From Nicotiana tabacum (Eukaryota; Streptophyta; Magnoliopsida; Solanales; Solanaceae), in assembly GCF_000715075.1 (NCBI RefSeq), contig NC_134096.1, positions 122,146,643-122,210,642 on the forward strand: a stretch of 64,000 bases of DNA, given 5' to 3'. Position numbers and translations under genes: made by a program. Within the stretch, counting starts at the first letter, position 1; the number at the start of each line of letters is the position of its first letter. Positions 23,201-37,500 of the stretch are shown piece after piece. A model generated the notes under the pieces. It searched no databases, was not told the origin of the DNA, and saw only the letters and a program-made list of their open reading frames with translations.

Positions 23201-26200
23201 ATATGAATTAGGGTGATAAACTGAATGGCAACTTATAATATATGGAGCCGTAAGATGTGGTATGTACTGGAAGAGAAAGATACTCTGGAAGGTATAAACC
23301 ATGTTATGAGTCACCCTAAGGAGGGTAATACTGTCCAACACAGGACAGATCCAGAAATGATTGCTCAACTTAAAAAATGTTGGTCATATTCTCTCTTATG
23401 AGCAGCAAGTTTAGGGAGTGATCCGATCTTTTTCCTACAACTGGGAACTTTTAAAGGTTAATATAACCTCTAATAATAACATCAAAACCTTTGCTAATAT
23501 TGTCCGCCTTTGTGGAGCTTGAAAATGAGCGGCTTGATGGTGCTAAAGCTATACCTAGTGCCTATGTAAGAGAATCATGCTGTAAAAAGCTTTCAATCTT
23601 CAAGCATATGAATAATTTTTTTAAAAAACGGAAAAGGCAAGGAGACCGAAGATGAATCCTCCTAGAAAAGTAACCTACCAAATTCTAAGAGGGAAAATGA
23701 CATAGAAGAAAGATAAAAGTGAGATGAAGTACTATAATTATTGGTACTTGTTCTTCTTGTATAGATTTCGTCTTAGCAGATATTGTGAAGAGTACTCTAG
23801 AAAATATTTTATATGATTTTGGACACACATGATAGTTTCTTTATGTTAAATAGTAATTATTTCATTTATAACTACAATGTTGACTGTTGTGTTATGCCAT
23901 GCTATTCTAGTAATAATGATGTTGACTTTATTACATGGCGTACAAGATTAGGTCACATAGGGCAGGATCGAATGAATAGATTGGCTAAGGAAGGATATTT
24001 AGGTTCTTTCTTTAAAATTGAAATGCCAACCTGTGAAAATTGTCTTGCTAGAAAGATTACACGTAAACTATTTGGAAAGGCTAAGAGAGCTGATTTTCCA
24101 TTGTAATTAATCCATTCTAATATCTGTGGTCCAATGAATGTGAGGGCTAGGTCTGGTGTTTTATATTTCATTACGTTTATAGACGATTTCACGCGCTTTG
24201 GTTATGTCTATTTGATTTCTCATAAATCTGAAGCACTAGAATGCTTTAAGAAATATTTGAATGAAGTTGAGAATCAATTAGATAAAAGGATTAAGACCTT
24301 AAGAACCGATAGAGGGCATGAATATCTATCAAATCAGTTTGAAGAATTGTATAATGAAAAGGGAATCACTATACAGTTAACTATTCCTTACACACCTCAA
24401 CTAAATGATGTAGCAGAAAGGAGGAATAAAATACTGTTGGGCATGATAAGGTCCATGATGGCGCATGCAAATTTACTTATCTCCTTTTGGGAATATGCGT
24501 TATTGACTGCAACCTACATATTGAACAAAGTGCCTTCTAAATCAGTTTCTTCCACCTCTTATGAACTATGGACTAGTCATAAATCAAACTTAAATAATTT
24601 ATGACCTTGGGGTTGTGCTGCATATGTAAAAGATTCTTTTAGCAAGTTTGGAAAATTAGGTCCAAAAGGCAAGAAATGTATCTTCATAAGATATTCAAAA
24701 TACTCTAAAGAGTATGTGTTCATTGGTGAATTAGATGATGGAAGTGTTACTGAGATTGAATCACGATATGTCATATTTTTGGAAAATGATTTTCCAAAGA
24801 AGGGCGAGGTAAGGAATGGAGAGCCTCTTTATGAAATGTTGAACTCAGATAGTCAGCAAATGTCTTCTGACATAATTGATAATCAAATTAATCAGGATCT
24901 TGTTCTTGATCCAAGTGGGAGTGGGAGTTCTCAATCCAAAAATCCTTCTGACGAATCTGAATTTCAACTACGAAAGAGTACCGGGAAAAATATACCCAAA
25001 TGTACTTATGAGATTGAAGATTACATTTTTTTGGTATCTCCCATAGAAATGGATGAGCCAAACTCTGTGACCGAGGATTTATCGAGCCTTGGAAAAGATG
25101 AGTGGATGAAATCAATGAAAGAAGAATTAGAGTCAATAAAAACCAACAAAGTCTGGGATCTAGTTAACCTTCCGCCTGGGCGTAGAGCTATTGGGAACAA
25201 ATAGGTTCTCAAAGTTAAACGCAAAGCGGATGGGTCAATAGAAAGATACAAGGCACGATTAGTGGCACAAGGCTTCACTCAAGAAGCTGGAATAGATTAT
25301 GAAGAAACATTTTTACCAGTTGTGAAGTTTACCTCAATTCGCTTACTTTTAGCTATTGTTGCATGTTTGGATTTGGAATTACACCAACTGATCGTGAAAA
25401 CAGCTTTTCTCAATGGAGAACTAAACGAGAAAATATACATGGAACAACCTGTAGGCTTCATCGCTAAAGGCCAAGAAAATAAGGTCTGTAAATTGAAAAG
25501 ATCTATTTATGGCCTGAAGCAATCTTCAAGGCAATGGTATTTAAGATTTCACAAGGAGGTGCAGCAGTCTACATAATTTCACCATGATCAATGAAGACCA
25601 TTGCATTTATGTGAAGAAGTCTAATGGGATATTTGTAATTCTTTCTCTTTACGTGGACGATATTTTATTGGACGGAAACAATTTGGAGTATTTAAAAACT
25701 ATCAAGTCATGGCTTTCAAAGTCATTTGACATGAAAGATATGGGTGAGGCAAATTATATCCTTGGAGTTAAGATCCAAAAGGACCATTCCAAAAAGTTAT
25801 TGAGTCTATCTCAAGAAACTTATATAAAGAAAATTTTGGAGCGTTTTCGCATGAATAGTTGCAAATTCATGGATACTACTATAGCGAGAGGTGAAACTTT
25901 AAGTCTTGAAATGTGTCCCAAGACTAAAAATGAAAAGGAAGACATGTCTCGAGTTACGTATTCAAGTATTGTCGGGAGCTTGATGTATGCTATGATGTGT
26001 ACTCGCTCAAACATTTGTTATGTCGTAGGTCTGGTTAGAAGGTATTAATCCAATTCCGGAAGAGATCATTAAAAAGAGAATTGTAGATTATTCACTATGT
26101 TATAGTGAAATTGATTTACTCTTCAGAGAGTATATAGATATGAGGGACATCATGGCAAGTAAAGAAATAACATTACAATACATACCTACGCAAAAATGAT

Positions 26201-26280
26201 AGTTGATCCTCTTACAAAAGCAATATCTAGAGACATATTTGAGAAACATGTTCTGGCTCTAGGTTTGCGAAAGATATGTT
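23201..26280 (+). pseudogene. E4 Ty1/copia gag-pol, degenerate
   Basis: The gag start reads YNIWSRKMWYVLEEKDTLEG (about 23230), with a gag tail of Lys-rich sequence at 23590-23700. The GAG-pre-integrase region has RLGHIGQDRMNRLAKEGYLG and a CENCLARK zinc-binding motif (23930-24060). The integrase has FITFIDDFTRFGYVYL and LRTDRGHEYLS (24134-24604). Reverse transcriptase runs from about 25090 to 26040 and contains ILSLYVDDILL (about 25640), the YVDD active site. Only the last part of RNase H remains (about 26190-26280; ADMLTK-like VDPLTKAIS). Stops at 24105, 24602, 25203 and 25574 and a deletion near 26040 inactivate it. Confidence 0.85.
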
Positions 26281-27353
26281 AGTATTTGTGTATTGCAAAA
26301 TATTTTGGTTATTGTCGTATACTCATCAATGTATTATTATTGAGATTGTATTGATATTATATATGCATGTGTTGATATCCTTTTGAAGGATATAAGTGTG
26401 TCGGACAAGTTGCGAGATCGGCTCTCACACGAGCAATCACCTCTGACGTCGAGGAACGTGTAGAGATAAGACCTATTAGAACCTTGATTAGTGCAAGGTC
26501 ATATATATTTTTGAATAGAATGATCGGTCTTGACTAGAGTTCAGACTTATGGATTTCATAATCCTTAATGACTTGTTTTGAAAGCCAGATACTAGTTTCT
26601 CTAAGAAATTGGAGTTGAGGATTATTGAAGCGAGAAACTCGGGTTAGACATCTAGAGATGTCTTGGTCAAGATTTGTACGGTATTGAATGAGTAAAAGAA
26701 TGAGACACACACGCCAATATAAGGTAAGAACACCGTAGCATGTGTTTCATACCACATGTGCTAGCGACCAATGGGATAATAGAAGAATGGATCCATGTTT
26801 CTTCATTGTGTGAGATCCCGAAAAGTTATATTAACTTTTATTGGAATACCCTTTGACCTTTTACTGTATCTTGAAGTGGCAATCGATGTTACTACTTTAG
26901 CATGTCACTAATAGCCATGAGCGATTCGGCAATGCATTGCATGTCTAGGAAAGTAGTTGATCTGGAATGAATAGATTCGAGTGGAAAAGGAAGGCAACTA
27001 AAATTAGTAATAACTTGTATTCACTTGTCGACCATTACACTTACCATGAGGGTATTGAGTGTAATTGTGGGTACAATGTTATATTTGAACTCGAGTTCAC
27101 CTCTTCCGAGGATGAGGGATCAAATAACTACTACTGGAGTAGCGAATGACGTCTGGGGTATTGCGAGTAATAAGATCCTCATGTTGGTAATGCATCCTTT
27201 CCATATGTGATTGGATTTCTACATGGAGCTTTAGTACAACTTTAATGAGTTTGAAATACTATAGCTCTTAATGCTCGCAGGTCGCACGAACTATTTGTCA
27301 GTATGAATTACGTGTGTTATTGACATAAAATTGGTTCGGGTATAACCCACCAT
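26281..27353 (+). other. E4 long 3' untranslated region
   Basis: Over 1 kb between the end of pol and the polypurine tract without a supported gene. Two short overlapping frames at 26967-27210 show no family features. A spacer this long is unusual for copia elements and may include older insertions. Confidence 0.5.
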
Positions 27354-27755
27354 GAGCAAAGTGGGAGATGTTGGATATTGAGTTTGGATCTTGGGTCGCT
27401 CCATGTAGGCTGACCCGACCCATCTAAAATTGATAAGGTAAAAGAGAGTTACTCAAAATAAACTACCATACCCAGTTAAATAGTGATGGGGTTAATCAGT
27501 TTTTTAAATCTCTTTTACATGAATCATGTTATGTTTCCTTCTTCTCACAGGAGAAAGAAGAAAAACAGAAACTCCCTTCTTCCTCTTCAAAAACCACACA
27601 AGGATAAAAGACACTTAGTTTGTGAAATTCTAACTTTGTTTCCAAGAGATTCAAAGTTCGACTTGGGGCAATTTTTTTGGTGGTGAGTTCAACGATATTC
27701 GCTGCGTCAAAAAGGTACACAACTTGTTGTTCTCCCTCCTCGGTTTAATCTCACT
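27354..27755 (+). repeat. E4 polypurine tract and 3' LTR (387 bp)
   Basis: GAGCAAAGTGGGAGA (27354-27368) precedes TGTTGGATATTGAG, the LTR start at 27369. The LTR ends TCTCACT at 27755 and is followed by GTTGC (27756-27760). The partner 5' LTR is inverted at 60316-60714, and outside it the minus strand also reads GTTGC. Confidence 0.85.
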
Positions 27756-28512
27756 GTTGCTTTACACAAATAGCTAATACGACAAAAGAATAGTAATAGG
27801 TAGAAGCAGCGGTAAGAAGGCCCATCTCAAGTGAAGAAAGCCGAGAAAACAAATAGAAAGAGCACTATGCAAGCTTATAATTAAGTAAAAGATATTGGGG
27901 ACTATATTTATCATTTTAAATAGCTTTCTTTCTGCATCAATTAAGTTGAATTTCTGCAGAGCTCTACATCCGGCCACTGTTAGCTGCTGCCTTCATAGTC
28001 GCATGATGAATAAATCTGGACGAATTATATATTTGGCCTTTTCTATCAAAATATCTCACATGCACTGTTCATTTGTATGTTCAATTGAAAGGTTACCCAG
28101 ATTTTAGGTAATGGAAAGGCCCTCCCGTTGCTAAATGAGAGATACATAGTATAACATGCCATAGACTAGTATATTAAATTGGTTAAAGAACTAGGAAAAG
28201 GAAAATGGTTTAGTTATGGTTATGAACAAAATTGGAGGATAAAGTTTATATTCTTAAAACAAATACAGATCATCAAGCAAAAGAAAACAGTAGACAAACT
28301 ATCAGCAGCTTTTCATAACAATAGTCTCCAGAGTTGTAATAACTTCTTGTGAAGCTCAGTAAAGAGCTTCCATCCTTTTTACTTCCAATAGCCACACAAT
28401 TACCTGCAATAACATTCAAGGAACAACTACTGATGGTTAAATGCTACTGAACTTTGTAACCTTTTTGTTCCAAAAGGATATGAAAGTACCTGATGTCATG
28501 GGTTTAGGACAT
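27756..28512 (-). other. 3' flank and predicted 3' UTR of RLK1
   Basis: Host DNA starting with the E4 target duplication. On the minus strand, shortly after the RLK1 stop, CATCAG|GTACTTTC (about 28489) and TTATTGCAG|GTAATTG (about 28404) look like a small intron of about 85 bp in the 3' UTR. No other gene is visible. Confidence 0.45.
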
Positions 28513-31500
28513 TCAATAACAAGAAGAAAGCTTCTGTTTGATCTTTTCTAATGCTGCTACAACATCAGTCATGTTCATCCTTTCAGCTGGAATATTAGCT
28601 GTGCAATTCATGGCTAACTCCATGATGGATGACACACATTGCAACTTTTGACTTAAGTTTTGCTCATCAGATGTTAGTAAGTCGGCATCTATGATCTGGT
28701 CCAACTGATCAGGAAGCGAATTATGCACGAAGCTTCTCAAATTTAAATCTCCCGTGAACATTTCATCATTAGGTTTCTTCTTTGTAAAGGTTTCGAGCAA
28801 CATGATACCATAACTATAAACATCAGACCTCTTGGATATAAGGCCTTCCAAACCATACTCTAAAAAGAAAAATTAAAATGTCTGAGACAACACAACACAT
28901 TAAACAAAAACTTCGTTATAAGTTAAATAAATGATTCACCTGGAGCAATGTAACCAATTGTGGCAAAGGTTGTTGTATGAGCAATAGATTCTTCCTTAGT
29001 TAAAAGTTTTGCAATACCAAAGTCAGTCAGGTGTCCCACCATGTTGTTGTCAAGTAACACATTGCTAGGCTTCAGATCACAGTGAACAACCGGTACTGTG
29101 TAACCATGATGGAGATATTCCAGAGCAGATGCAACATCGATCATGATATTCAATCTTTGCATTATGTTTAAACAATAATCTCGAGAATATAGCAACTTGT
29201 CTAAGCTCTCATTTGGCATGTACTCAAGTATCAATGCTTTAAAATCCAAGTTGCAACAGCTGCTAATGATCTTGGTGAGATTTCTGTGACGAAGATTCCG
29301 TAAAATTTCACATTCTCTATCAAAGGTTTGAAATGTACCTTCCATCTGCACATTGAAAACTTTAACAGCTACTATCATCCCATCTGCCAAAGTTCCTTTA
29401 TAAACAGAACCAAAACTTCCACTACCTAGCAAGTTATCTCCGTCAAAGCCCTGGGTTGCTCTTTGAAGTTCATAGTAAGAAATTCTTTGTGGTGCTACCT
29501 CAGGCAAACACTCATCTTCAGCATTGACTGTTTTATGCCGACGTCTCATCAACACGAAAATTATTGCTGAGGCAAGCCCTATTACAAAGATCACTGAAGA
29601 GGCAACTACAATCCATATTAGTCTTTTCTTCTTTGAATTAGAATGATTCTTTGAATTAGAAGGACAAGGTAGGACATGCTTTTGAGGATTACCACACAAT
29701 CCTTCATTCGACATGAAAGACTGATAAGGGAGATGAACAAAAGGTCCTCCATTCGGAATTTCCCCGTGTAACCTGTTGAATGAGACATTAAAGGAGCCTA
29801 GGTGCTTAAGTTTCTCTAATGACTTTGGAATCACACCAGACATATTGTTATATGAAAGATCCAATGCTTCCAAATTTATGAGTTCTCCAAATGTCTCAGG
29901 AATAGATCCTTCAATTCTATTATGAGCCAAAGATAGTTGAATCAATTTCTGTAAACCTCCCAATGTACTTGGAATGTTGCCTGAAATATGGTTTCTGGAG
30001 AGATCCAAAGATATTGCAGCCTTGAGGTTTCCAACTTCTAGGGGTAGAGAACCAGTAAAGAAATTAGAAGAGATGTTCAGCGTCATGATGTCTTTGAGAT
30101 TCCATAGACTTGAGGGTATGCTAGAAGTGAAGTTATTGGAATCAAGATAAACCTCTCTTAGGGAAGTCACATTCCCCAAGCAAGTAGGAATATTTCCCCA
30201 CATTTGATTTTGTGAAAGGATTAGCATGCCTAACTTTGGTAGCTCACATAAATTAGTTGGGAAAGGGCCACTTAATCTGTTTGCACCAAGTGAAAGCCGT
30301 TGGAGGTTTTTCAAAGAAATTATTGTTGTCGGGACAATTCCAGTAAACTTATTACCATCCAGCGCCAAAGTAGATACATTTCTCAAATTTCCAATCTCAC
30401 TTGGAATATTGCCTTTGAGGTTACAGCCTACTGCCACAAACGTTTGAAGAGAAGAGAGATTGCCGATGGATTCCGGAAGCATTGCATTTAAAGGATTGAA
30501 AGACAATATCAATCTTTTCAAGTGGTTAAAATTTTTCAAAGGAGTAATAACGCCCGATTCACTTGTGAAGGAGTTACCATACAAGTTGAGAACTTCAAGT
30601 AGTCTTAAATTTCCTAGAGAATCAGGAATTGAACCCGTAAATTCATTATTGACGAGGCTTAGAATTGTAAGCTTAGACAAATTTGAGATGGAAGCAGGTA
30701 AGACACCATTAATGTAGTTTCCATTTAGAAAAATTTCTTCAACATTGGGTAACCTGTTGCCTATGGTGGAAGGAAGGTTACCTGAAATGTGGTTATGGTC
30801 GAGGTTAATACTTACAAGAGATGAGATATTGAAGATGCCAATAGGGATTGACCCATTAAAATTATTGTAAGATAATGAAAGGTACTCCAACTCTTTAAGT
30901 TTACCGACTTCATGTGGAATTATTCCTGCAAAATTCAGTAAGATAAGGATGATTAGATAGAAGTATCCAAAAAACTGAAATTCTAAATTAGATATATTTC
31001 CATACCTGTTAGGTTATTAAATGCAAAATCAAGCCAGACAAGCATACTCGAATTTCCAATCTCTCTTGGTAAAGGTCCTTCAAGCATGTTATCACCCATA
31101 AATAAATTTTCAAGTGATGAAATGTTGAATATGGTTAAAGGGATTGGGCCTGTTAATCTATTGTTTGCCATGATTAAATCCTTCAAGTTATGAAGATGAC
31201 CAATCTCTTCAGGAATTGTCCCTGTCAAATTGTTAAACGAAAATATCACATAAAAATTCATATAGTATTTACAAGAGTATAACTCTATACAATAATACTT
31301 TTAGAAAACCAAACCAACCATATATAATTCCAAAAAAAAAAAAAACATATATAATTCATTCGCATTTGGCATTAGCTGAAACAACATAGGTAAAAATCAT
31401 TTTGTAAGTAAATTTAGACAACAATATATTTTAGACTTAATACATAGTTTATCCCCCGAGCATGTAGCCAAATTCCTTCTGCACACTCTCCTTCACAAGA

Positions 31501-34500
31501 AGCTTTTTACACAAAAAACGTTTCACCAAATATATCTAATACACACCAATTTGACCACTTGGCCAGCGTATTTTACCAACAAATTGTGCCTGTGAATAGG
31601 TGGAAAAAACTTGTGTATGAAGCCACCTTATTTAAGTGCCACAAGTCCAAATTTTATTCTATTTTTGGAAAATAAATTATCTTCTTCCTTATAACCAGGT
31701 TCCTTCTCAACAATGGAGTCTGGAAATTCCCTCAACAAATTGTTCAAAGCAGTAGATAGATTTCGGTTCTCAATTCTAAGAAACAAGTATCATTCCTTCT
31801 CAATCAGCAACTATTCGACAATAATCTGGGTTTATAAACTCAGATTTCAAGTTCGAAGGGCCATCAATGTGAAACACTCCAAGCCTTTTTCAAACAAATA
31901 ACCCCAACTCAGATTTCAATAAAAGTCCAAACTATGAAACTCTCTTTAAAAATAATTCCTCATTCCCCAACTCAAAAGCACATAGAAAACACGCAAAGAA
32001 AAAAAAAAACAAAAGGAGAAAATCCAATCAAATCATAAAGAGCAACTTTTAGTAAAGAAAAATCCAAAAAAGTACTTCAGATAATTTGGAAAGTCGAAGA
32101 GGATGTGATGTTTTTTTCCAGACAATCGATTTTGTACCCATATCTGTTCTGAGGTTTGGACGAAGAACGTATGGTTGAAATTGTCAAAAGTCTCACGAGA
32201 TGACAATTTTGAATGAGAATTTTATACCCTATAAAAGGAGGCCTAATATTTAGGATTTAAGTACACCTATTATTTCACTTATAATTTTGGAGTAGAATAA
32301 AATATTGATTGTGTCCGAGGAAGTAGGCAAAATTGGCCGAACCTCGTAAATTCTGGTGTTCTTTTATTGTTGTCTTATTGTCTTATTTATTATTTAGTGG
32401 TTGTCATAATTTTTGGTATAGTAGTTGTGACTCATTCACACTATATACATTTGGCTTCCGCAACAATTGGTATCAGAGCCAAGGTACTGCTTAAGTATGC
32501 ACTGTGGTTGCAGCATAGTCTGATATTCCACATCAGAAAAGATCTATCTTGGTAAATGAGTCAAGGTTCTGTCTGAGTATGCTCGGTGGTTGCAGCTTAG
32601 TCTGATCTTCCACACCAGAAAGGAAATAATCTTGATTTGTATCGTCAGCTACTAAATAATATTTGTGTCAAAATGAAAGACAATAAACAAGAAGAATCTA
32701 CATCAAGTGTCAATAATACGTCATCGTTGGCATCTTCGCTTATGATAAGAATTGTGTCAAATACGAAATTTGCAGTAGAAATTTTTGACGGGTCAGGATA
32801 TTTTGGGATGTGGCAAGGCGAGGTTCTAGATGTTCTTTTTCAACAAGGGCTAGATCTTGCTATTGAAGAAAAGAAGCCAGATGTTATTGGAGAAGAAGAT
32901 TGGAAAATTATCAACCGTGTTGCTTGCGGTACTATTCGATCCTACCTTGCTAGAGAGCAGAAATATCCATACACAAAGGAAACTTCTGCAAGTAAATTAT
33001 GGAAAGCACTGGAGGATAAATTTTTGAAGAAAAACAGTCAAAATAAATTGTACATGAAGAAGAGACTGTTTCGCTTCACCTATGTTCCTGGTACCACAAT
33101 GAATGAACATATCACCAGTTTCAATAAATTGGTCACAGATTTGCAAAATATGGATGCAACTTTTGATGATGGTGACTTGGCCTTGATGTTGTTGGGGTCA
33201 CTTCCTAATGAGTACGAGCACCTTGAAACTACTCTACTCCATGAAAATGACAAAATTTCTCTCAGAGAAGTTTGTTCGGCTTTGTACAGCTATGAACAAA
33301 GAAAGGGAGAAAAACAGAAGGGCGGAGAAGGAGAAGGACTAATTGTGAGGGGTCGTCCTCAAAATCAAACGAGGACTAAGAAGGGAAGATCCAAGTTGAG
33401 ATCTAGACCCAGCAAAGATGAATGTGCCTTTTGTCGAGAAAAGGGACACTAGAAGAAAGACTGTCCGAAGTTGAAGAATAAGGCCAGACATAATAATGGA
33501 AAGGCCATTATGGATTCAAATGTAGCTGATTGTGATGATTCAGACTTCTCATTAGTTACAACAGAGTTATCAACATCATCAGACATATGATTGATGGACT
33601 CGGCTTGTAGCTATCATATATGTCCCAACAAGGACTAGTTCGTGAATTTTCAAGAAGGAGAATATGGAGTCATCCACACAGCGGATAACAGCCCTCTTAC
33701 CTCATATGGCATTGGTTCAATAAGATTAAGGAGCCATGATGGAATGATCAGAACATTAGCAGATGTTCGATATGTACCGGGTTTGAAGAAGAATCTCATC
33801 TATGTGGAAGCCCTAGAATCAAAAGGGTTCAAAATCATTGCAGAAAATGGAGTGATGAGAATATGCTCCGGTGCACTAGTGGTAATGAAGGCCAATCGGA
33901 AGAACAATAACATGTACCGCTATCGTGGTAGTACAGTTATTGGGACAGCGACAGTGACATCCAGTGATGACAAAGAGGCAGAAGCAACCAGGCTATGGCA
34001 CATGCGCTTGGGACATGCTGGAGGGAAATCCTGAAAAGCTCTATCTAATCAAGGATTGTTAAAAGGCGTAAAGACTTGCAACTTGGAGTTTTGCGAACAT
34101 TGTGTCAAAGGAAAACAGACAAGGGTTAAATTTGGTACAGCGATCCATAATACTAAAGGCATTTTGGATTATGTACACTCTGATGTTTGGGGTTCTTCCA
34201 AAATACCTTCATTGGGTGGGAAGCACTATTTTATAACCTTTGTTGATGATTTTTCCCGAAGAGTGTGGGTGTATACAATGAAGAGGAAAGATGAAGTGTT
34301 GGAAATTTTTCTCAAATGGAAGACGATGGTGGAGAATCAAACAGGCAGGAAGATCAAGTGTATTCGCACAGACAATGGAGGTGAATACAAAAATGATCAT
34401 TTCAATAAGGTCTGTGAAAATAATGGCATCGTCCGACACTTCACTGTCAGACATACATCACAACAGAATGGAGTGGCAGAACGTATGAACCGGACTTTAC

Positions 34501-37500
34501 TGGAGAAGGTACGGTGTATGTTGTCCAATGCTGGTTTGGGCAAAGAATTTTGGGCTGAGGCAATTACATATGCATGCCACCTCATTAATCGTCTACCATC
34601 TGTTACCATTGATGGCAAGACACCATTTGAAAAATGGTATGGAAAACCTGCTGTAGATTATGACTCTTTGCACGTGTTTGGCTCAATTGCATACTACCAT
34701 GTAAAAGAGTCAAAATTGGATCCGAAAGAAAAGAAGGCTATATTTATGGGGATTACTTCTGGAGTCAAAGGATACCGCTTATGGTGTCCAGAGACAAGGA
34801 ATATTATATTCAGCAGAGATGTTACCTTTGATGAATCTGCCATAACAGATAAGGTGACAGTTGAAGATGTCAAACAAACTGGTGGTGCATCAAAGCAGGT
34901 GGAGTTTGAGGGAAAATTTATTTTTCCTACGCAAGAAGAAGAGGAGGAAACAATTGAAGATTACCCTCTGGAAGAAGAACCAGTAGAGAGGGAGATTCCA
35001 ACTCAGGAACCTCGACAACAACTTGAATCAATAGCAACCAACAGGCCAAAAAGGACAATAACGAAACTTGTTCGTCTCATAGAGACGGTTGCTTGTGCAA
35101 CCTCAATTGTAGCTGATGGTGTTCCTACCACTTATAAAGACGCAATCCAAAGTTCAGAAGAAGATAAGTGGAGGATTGCCATGAATGAAGAAATGCAGTC
35201 CCTTCATCAGAATCATACATGGAAAGTGGCCAATCTCCTGAAGGGAAAGAAAGCAATTAGGTGCAAATGGGTATTTGCAAAGAAAGAAGGATTTCCTAAC
35301 AAGAAGATGTTCGCTACAAAGCAAGATTGGTGGCCAAAGGATATGCTCAAAAGGAGGGAATTGATTACAATGAAGTATTTTCTCCAGTTATAAAATATTC
35401 CTCCATTAGAATTATGTTGGCTTTGGTAGCACAGTTGGATTTGGAACTAGTTCAGATGGATGTAAAAACTGCGTTTTTACATGAAAACTTGGAGGAGGAA
35501 ATCTACATGACTCAGCCAGAAGGATTCAAAGTTGCTGGAAAAGAAAATATGATATGCAAACTTGAAAAATTATTGTACGGATTGAAACAATCTTCTAGAC
35601 AATGGTACAAGCGATTTGACAAGTTTATGTTGCGGCAAGGGTACAAGAGAAGCAAATACGATCATTATGTGTATTTGCGCAAACTTAATGATGGTTCCTT
35701 TGTATATCTTCTCATATATGTTGATGATATGTTGATAACTTTCAAGAATTCGGAAGAAATTGATAAGTTGAAGATTCAACTGAAGGAGGAGTTCGAGATG
35801 AAGGATCTGGGTGAGGCAAAGAAAATTCTTGGCATGGAGATAATAAGAGATAGACATTCAAAGAAACTCTGTTTATCTCAGAAAGAATATTTGAATAGAG
35901 TACTATAGCGTTTTGGCATAGATAAGAAGACTAAGCCAATTAGTACGCCACTTGCTCCCCATTTTAAGCTAAGTACTACTATGTCGTCAAAGGATGAAAC
36001 TAAACAGGAGTATATGTCAAGGGTACCATACGCAAATGCTGTTGGTAGCTTGATGTATGCAATGGTTTGTACGAGACCTGACATTTCACAAGCCGTTGGA
36101 GTTATTAGCAGATATATGCATAATCCAGGAAAGGAGCATTGGCAAGCTGTGAAATGGATTCTACGGTATATTCATAGTACTGTAGATGTTGGGTTAGTTT
36201 TTGAGCAGGAAGGCAATCGGTCTGTAGTTGGATATTGTGACTCAGATTTTGCGGGTGATCTGGACAAACGAAGGTCAACTACTGGTTATGTGTTTACTTT
36301 TGCAAAGGCACCAGTTAGTTAGAAGTCTACTTTGCAGTCAACAGTTGCTTTGTCTACAACAGAGGCAGAGTACATGGCTATTACAGAGGCTGTGAAGGAG
36401 GCAATTTGGCTTCAGAGGTTGCTAAAGGAGCTTGGTATTGAACAAAAAAATATTATAATTTTTTGTGATAGTCAAAGTGCTATTCAATTAGCGAAGAACC
36501 AAGTTTATCATGCAAGGGCGAAGCACATTGATGTTTGGTATCATTTCGTACGAGAAATCATAGAAGAAGGTGGAGTCACGGTGAAGAAAATTCATACTAC
36601 GGAGAACCCTGCTGATATGCTGACAAAAGTGATGACTGCGGTCAAGTTTCAACATTGTTTGGATTTGATCAACATTATTGAACACTAAAGATTGAAGATG
36701 AAGACACAACCAAAATTTGTTATTGAGAGAAAATTGAAGATGCGGAATTTTGCCAAGGTGGAGATTTGTTGAAATTGTTAAAAGTCCCACATCGGTGGAT
36801 GACAATTTTGAATGGGAATTTCACCCTATAAAAGGAGGCCTAATATTTAGGATTTAAGTACACCTCTCATTTGCCTTTGTTATCTTCTTAAGGCATTTGT
36901 ATCTTCTCTCTTTAGTATTATTTCACTTGTAATTTTGGAGTGGAATAAAATATTGATTGTGTCCGAGGAAATAGGCAAAATTGGCTGAACCTCGTAAATT
37001 CTGGTGTTCTTTTATTGTTGTCTTATTGTCTTGTTTATTATTTAGTGGTTGTCATAATTTTTGATATAGTAATTGTGACTCATTCACACTATATATATTT
37101 GGCCCCCGCAACACCTATATTTAGAAATGGAATTTGGGGACTAGAGGTGAAACGACAGAAACAAACGAGTTGAGGACACGTGTCACAACCTTATTAGTGT
37201 ATGACGTTCACCTGTTTAGCGATCAAACACAAATGAGTTGTGTATATTAGTTCTTGATAATGGCTTTTTAAAGCTAGTACTTCAGACTACTAAATTTTAG
37301 TTTTTAATTTCAATCGTTGGCTAAATTGAGATCTTGATTTAACTAATATATTCGCTATCACATATTAACTTTGAAAAAATTTTAATGTCTTAAACTAATT
37401 CAACATACCAAATTAAGAGAAAGTCTGATACGTACAAGTATATTAGATTTTTGATAAGTACATATAGTTAATAAATATAGTGGAAATGGAGTAAATATTT

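Noticed and set aside
27529..27720. 63-codon minus frame, similar to the plus frame at 60351-60542
   Set aside because: Both are the same antisense reading of the E4 LTRs, so the similarity reflects the LTR pair.
30226..30717. Plus-strand frames of 63-85 codons over the RLK1 LRR region
   Set aside because: Antisense shadows of the LRR-coding exon.
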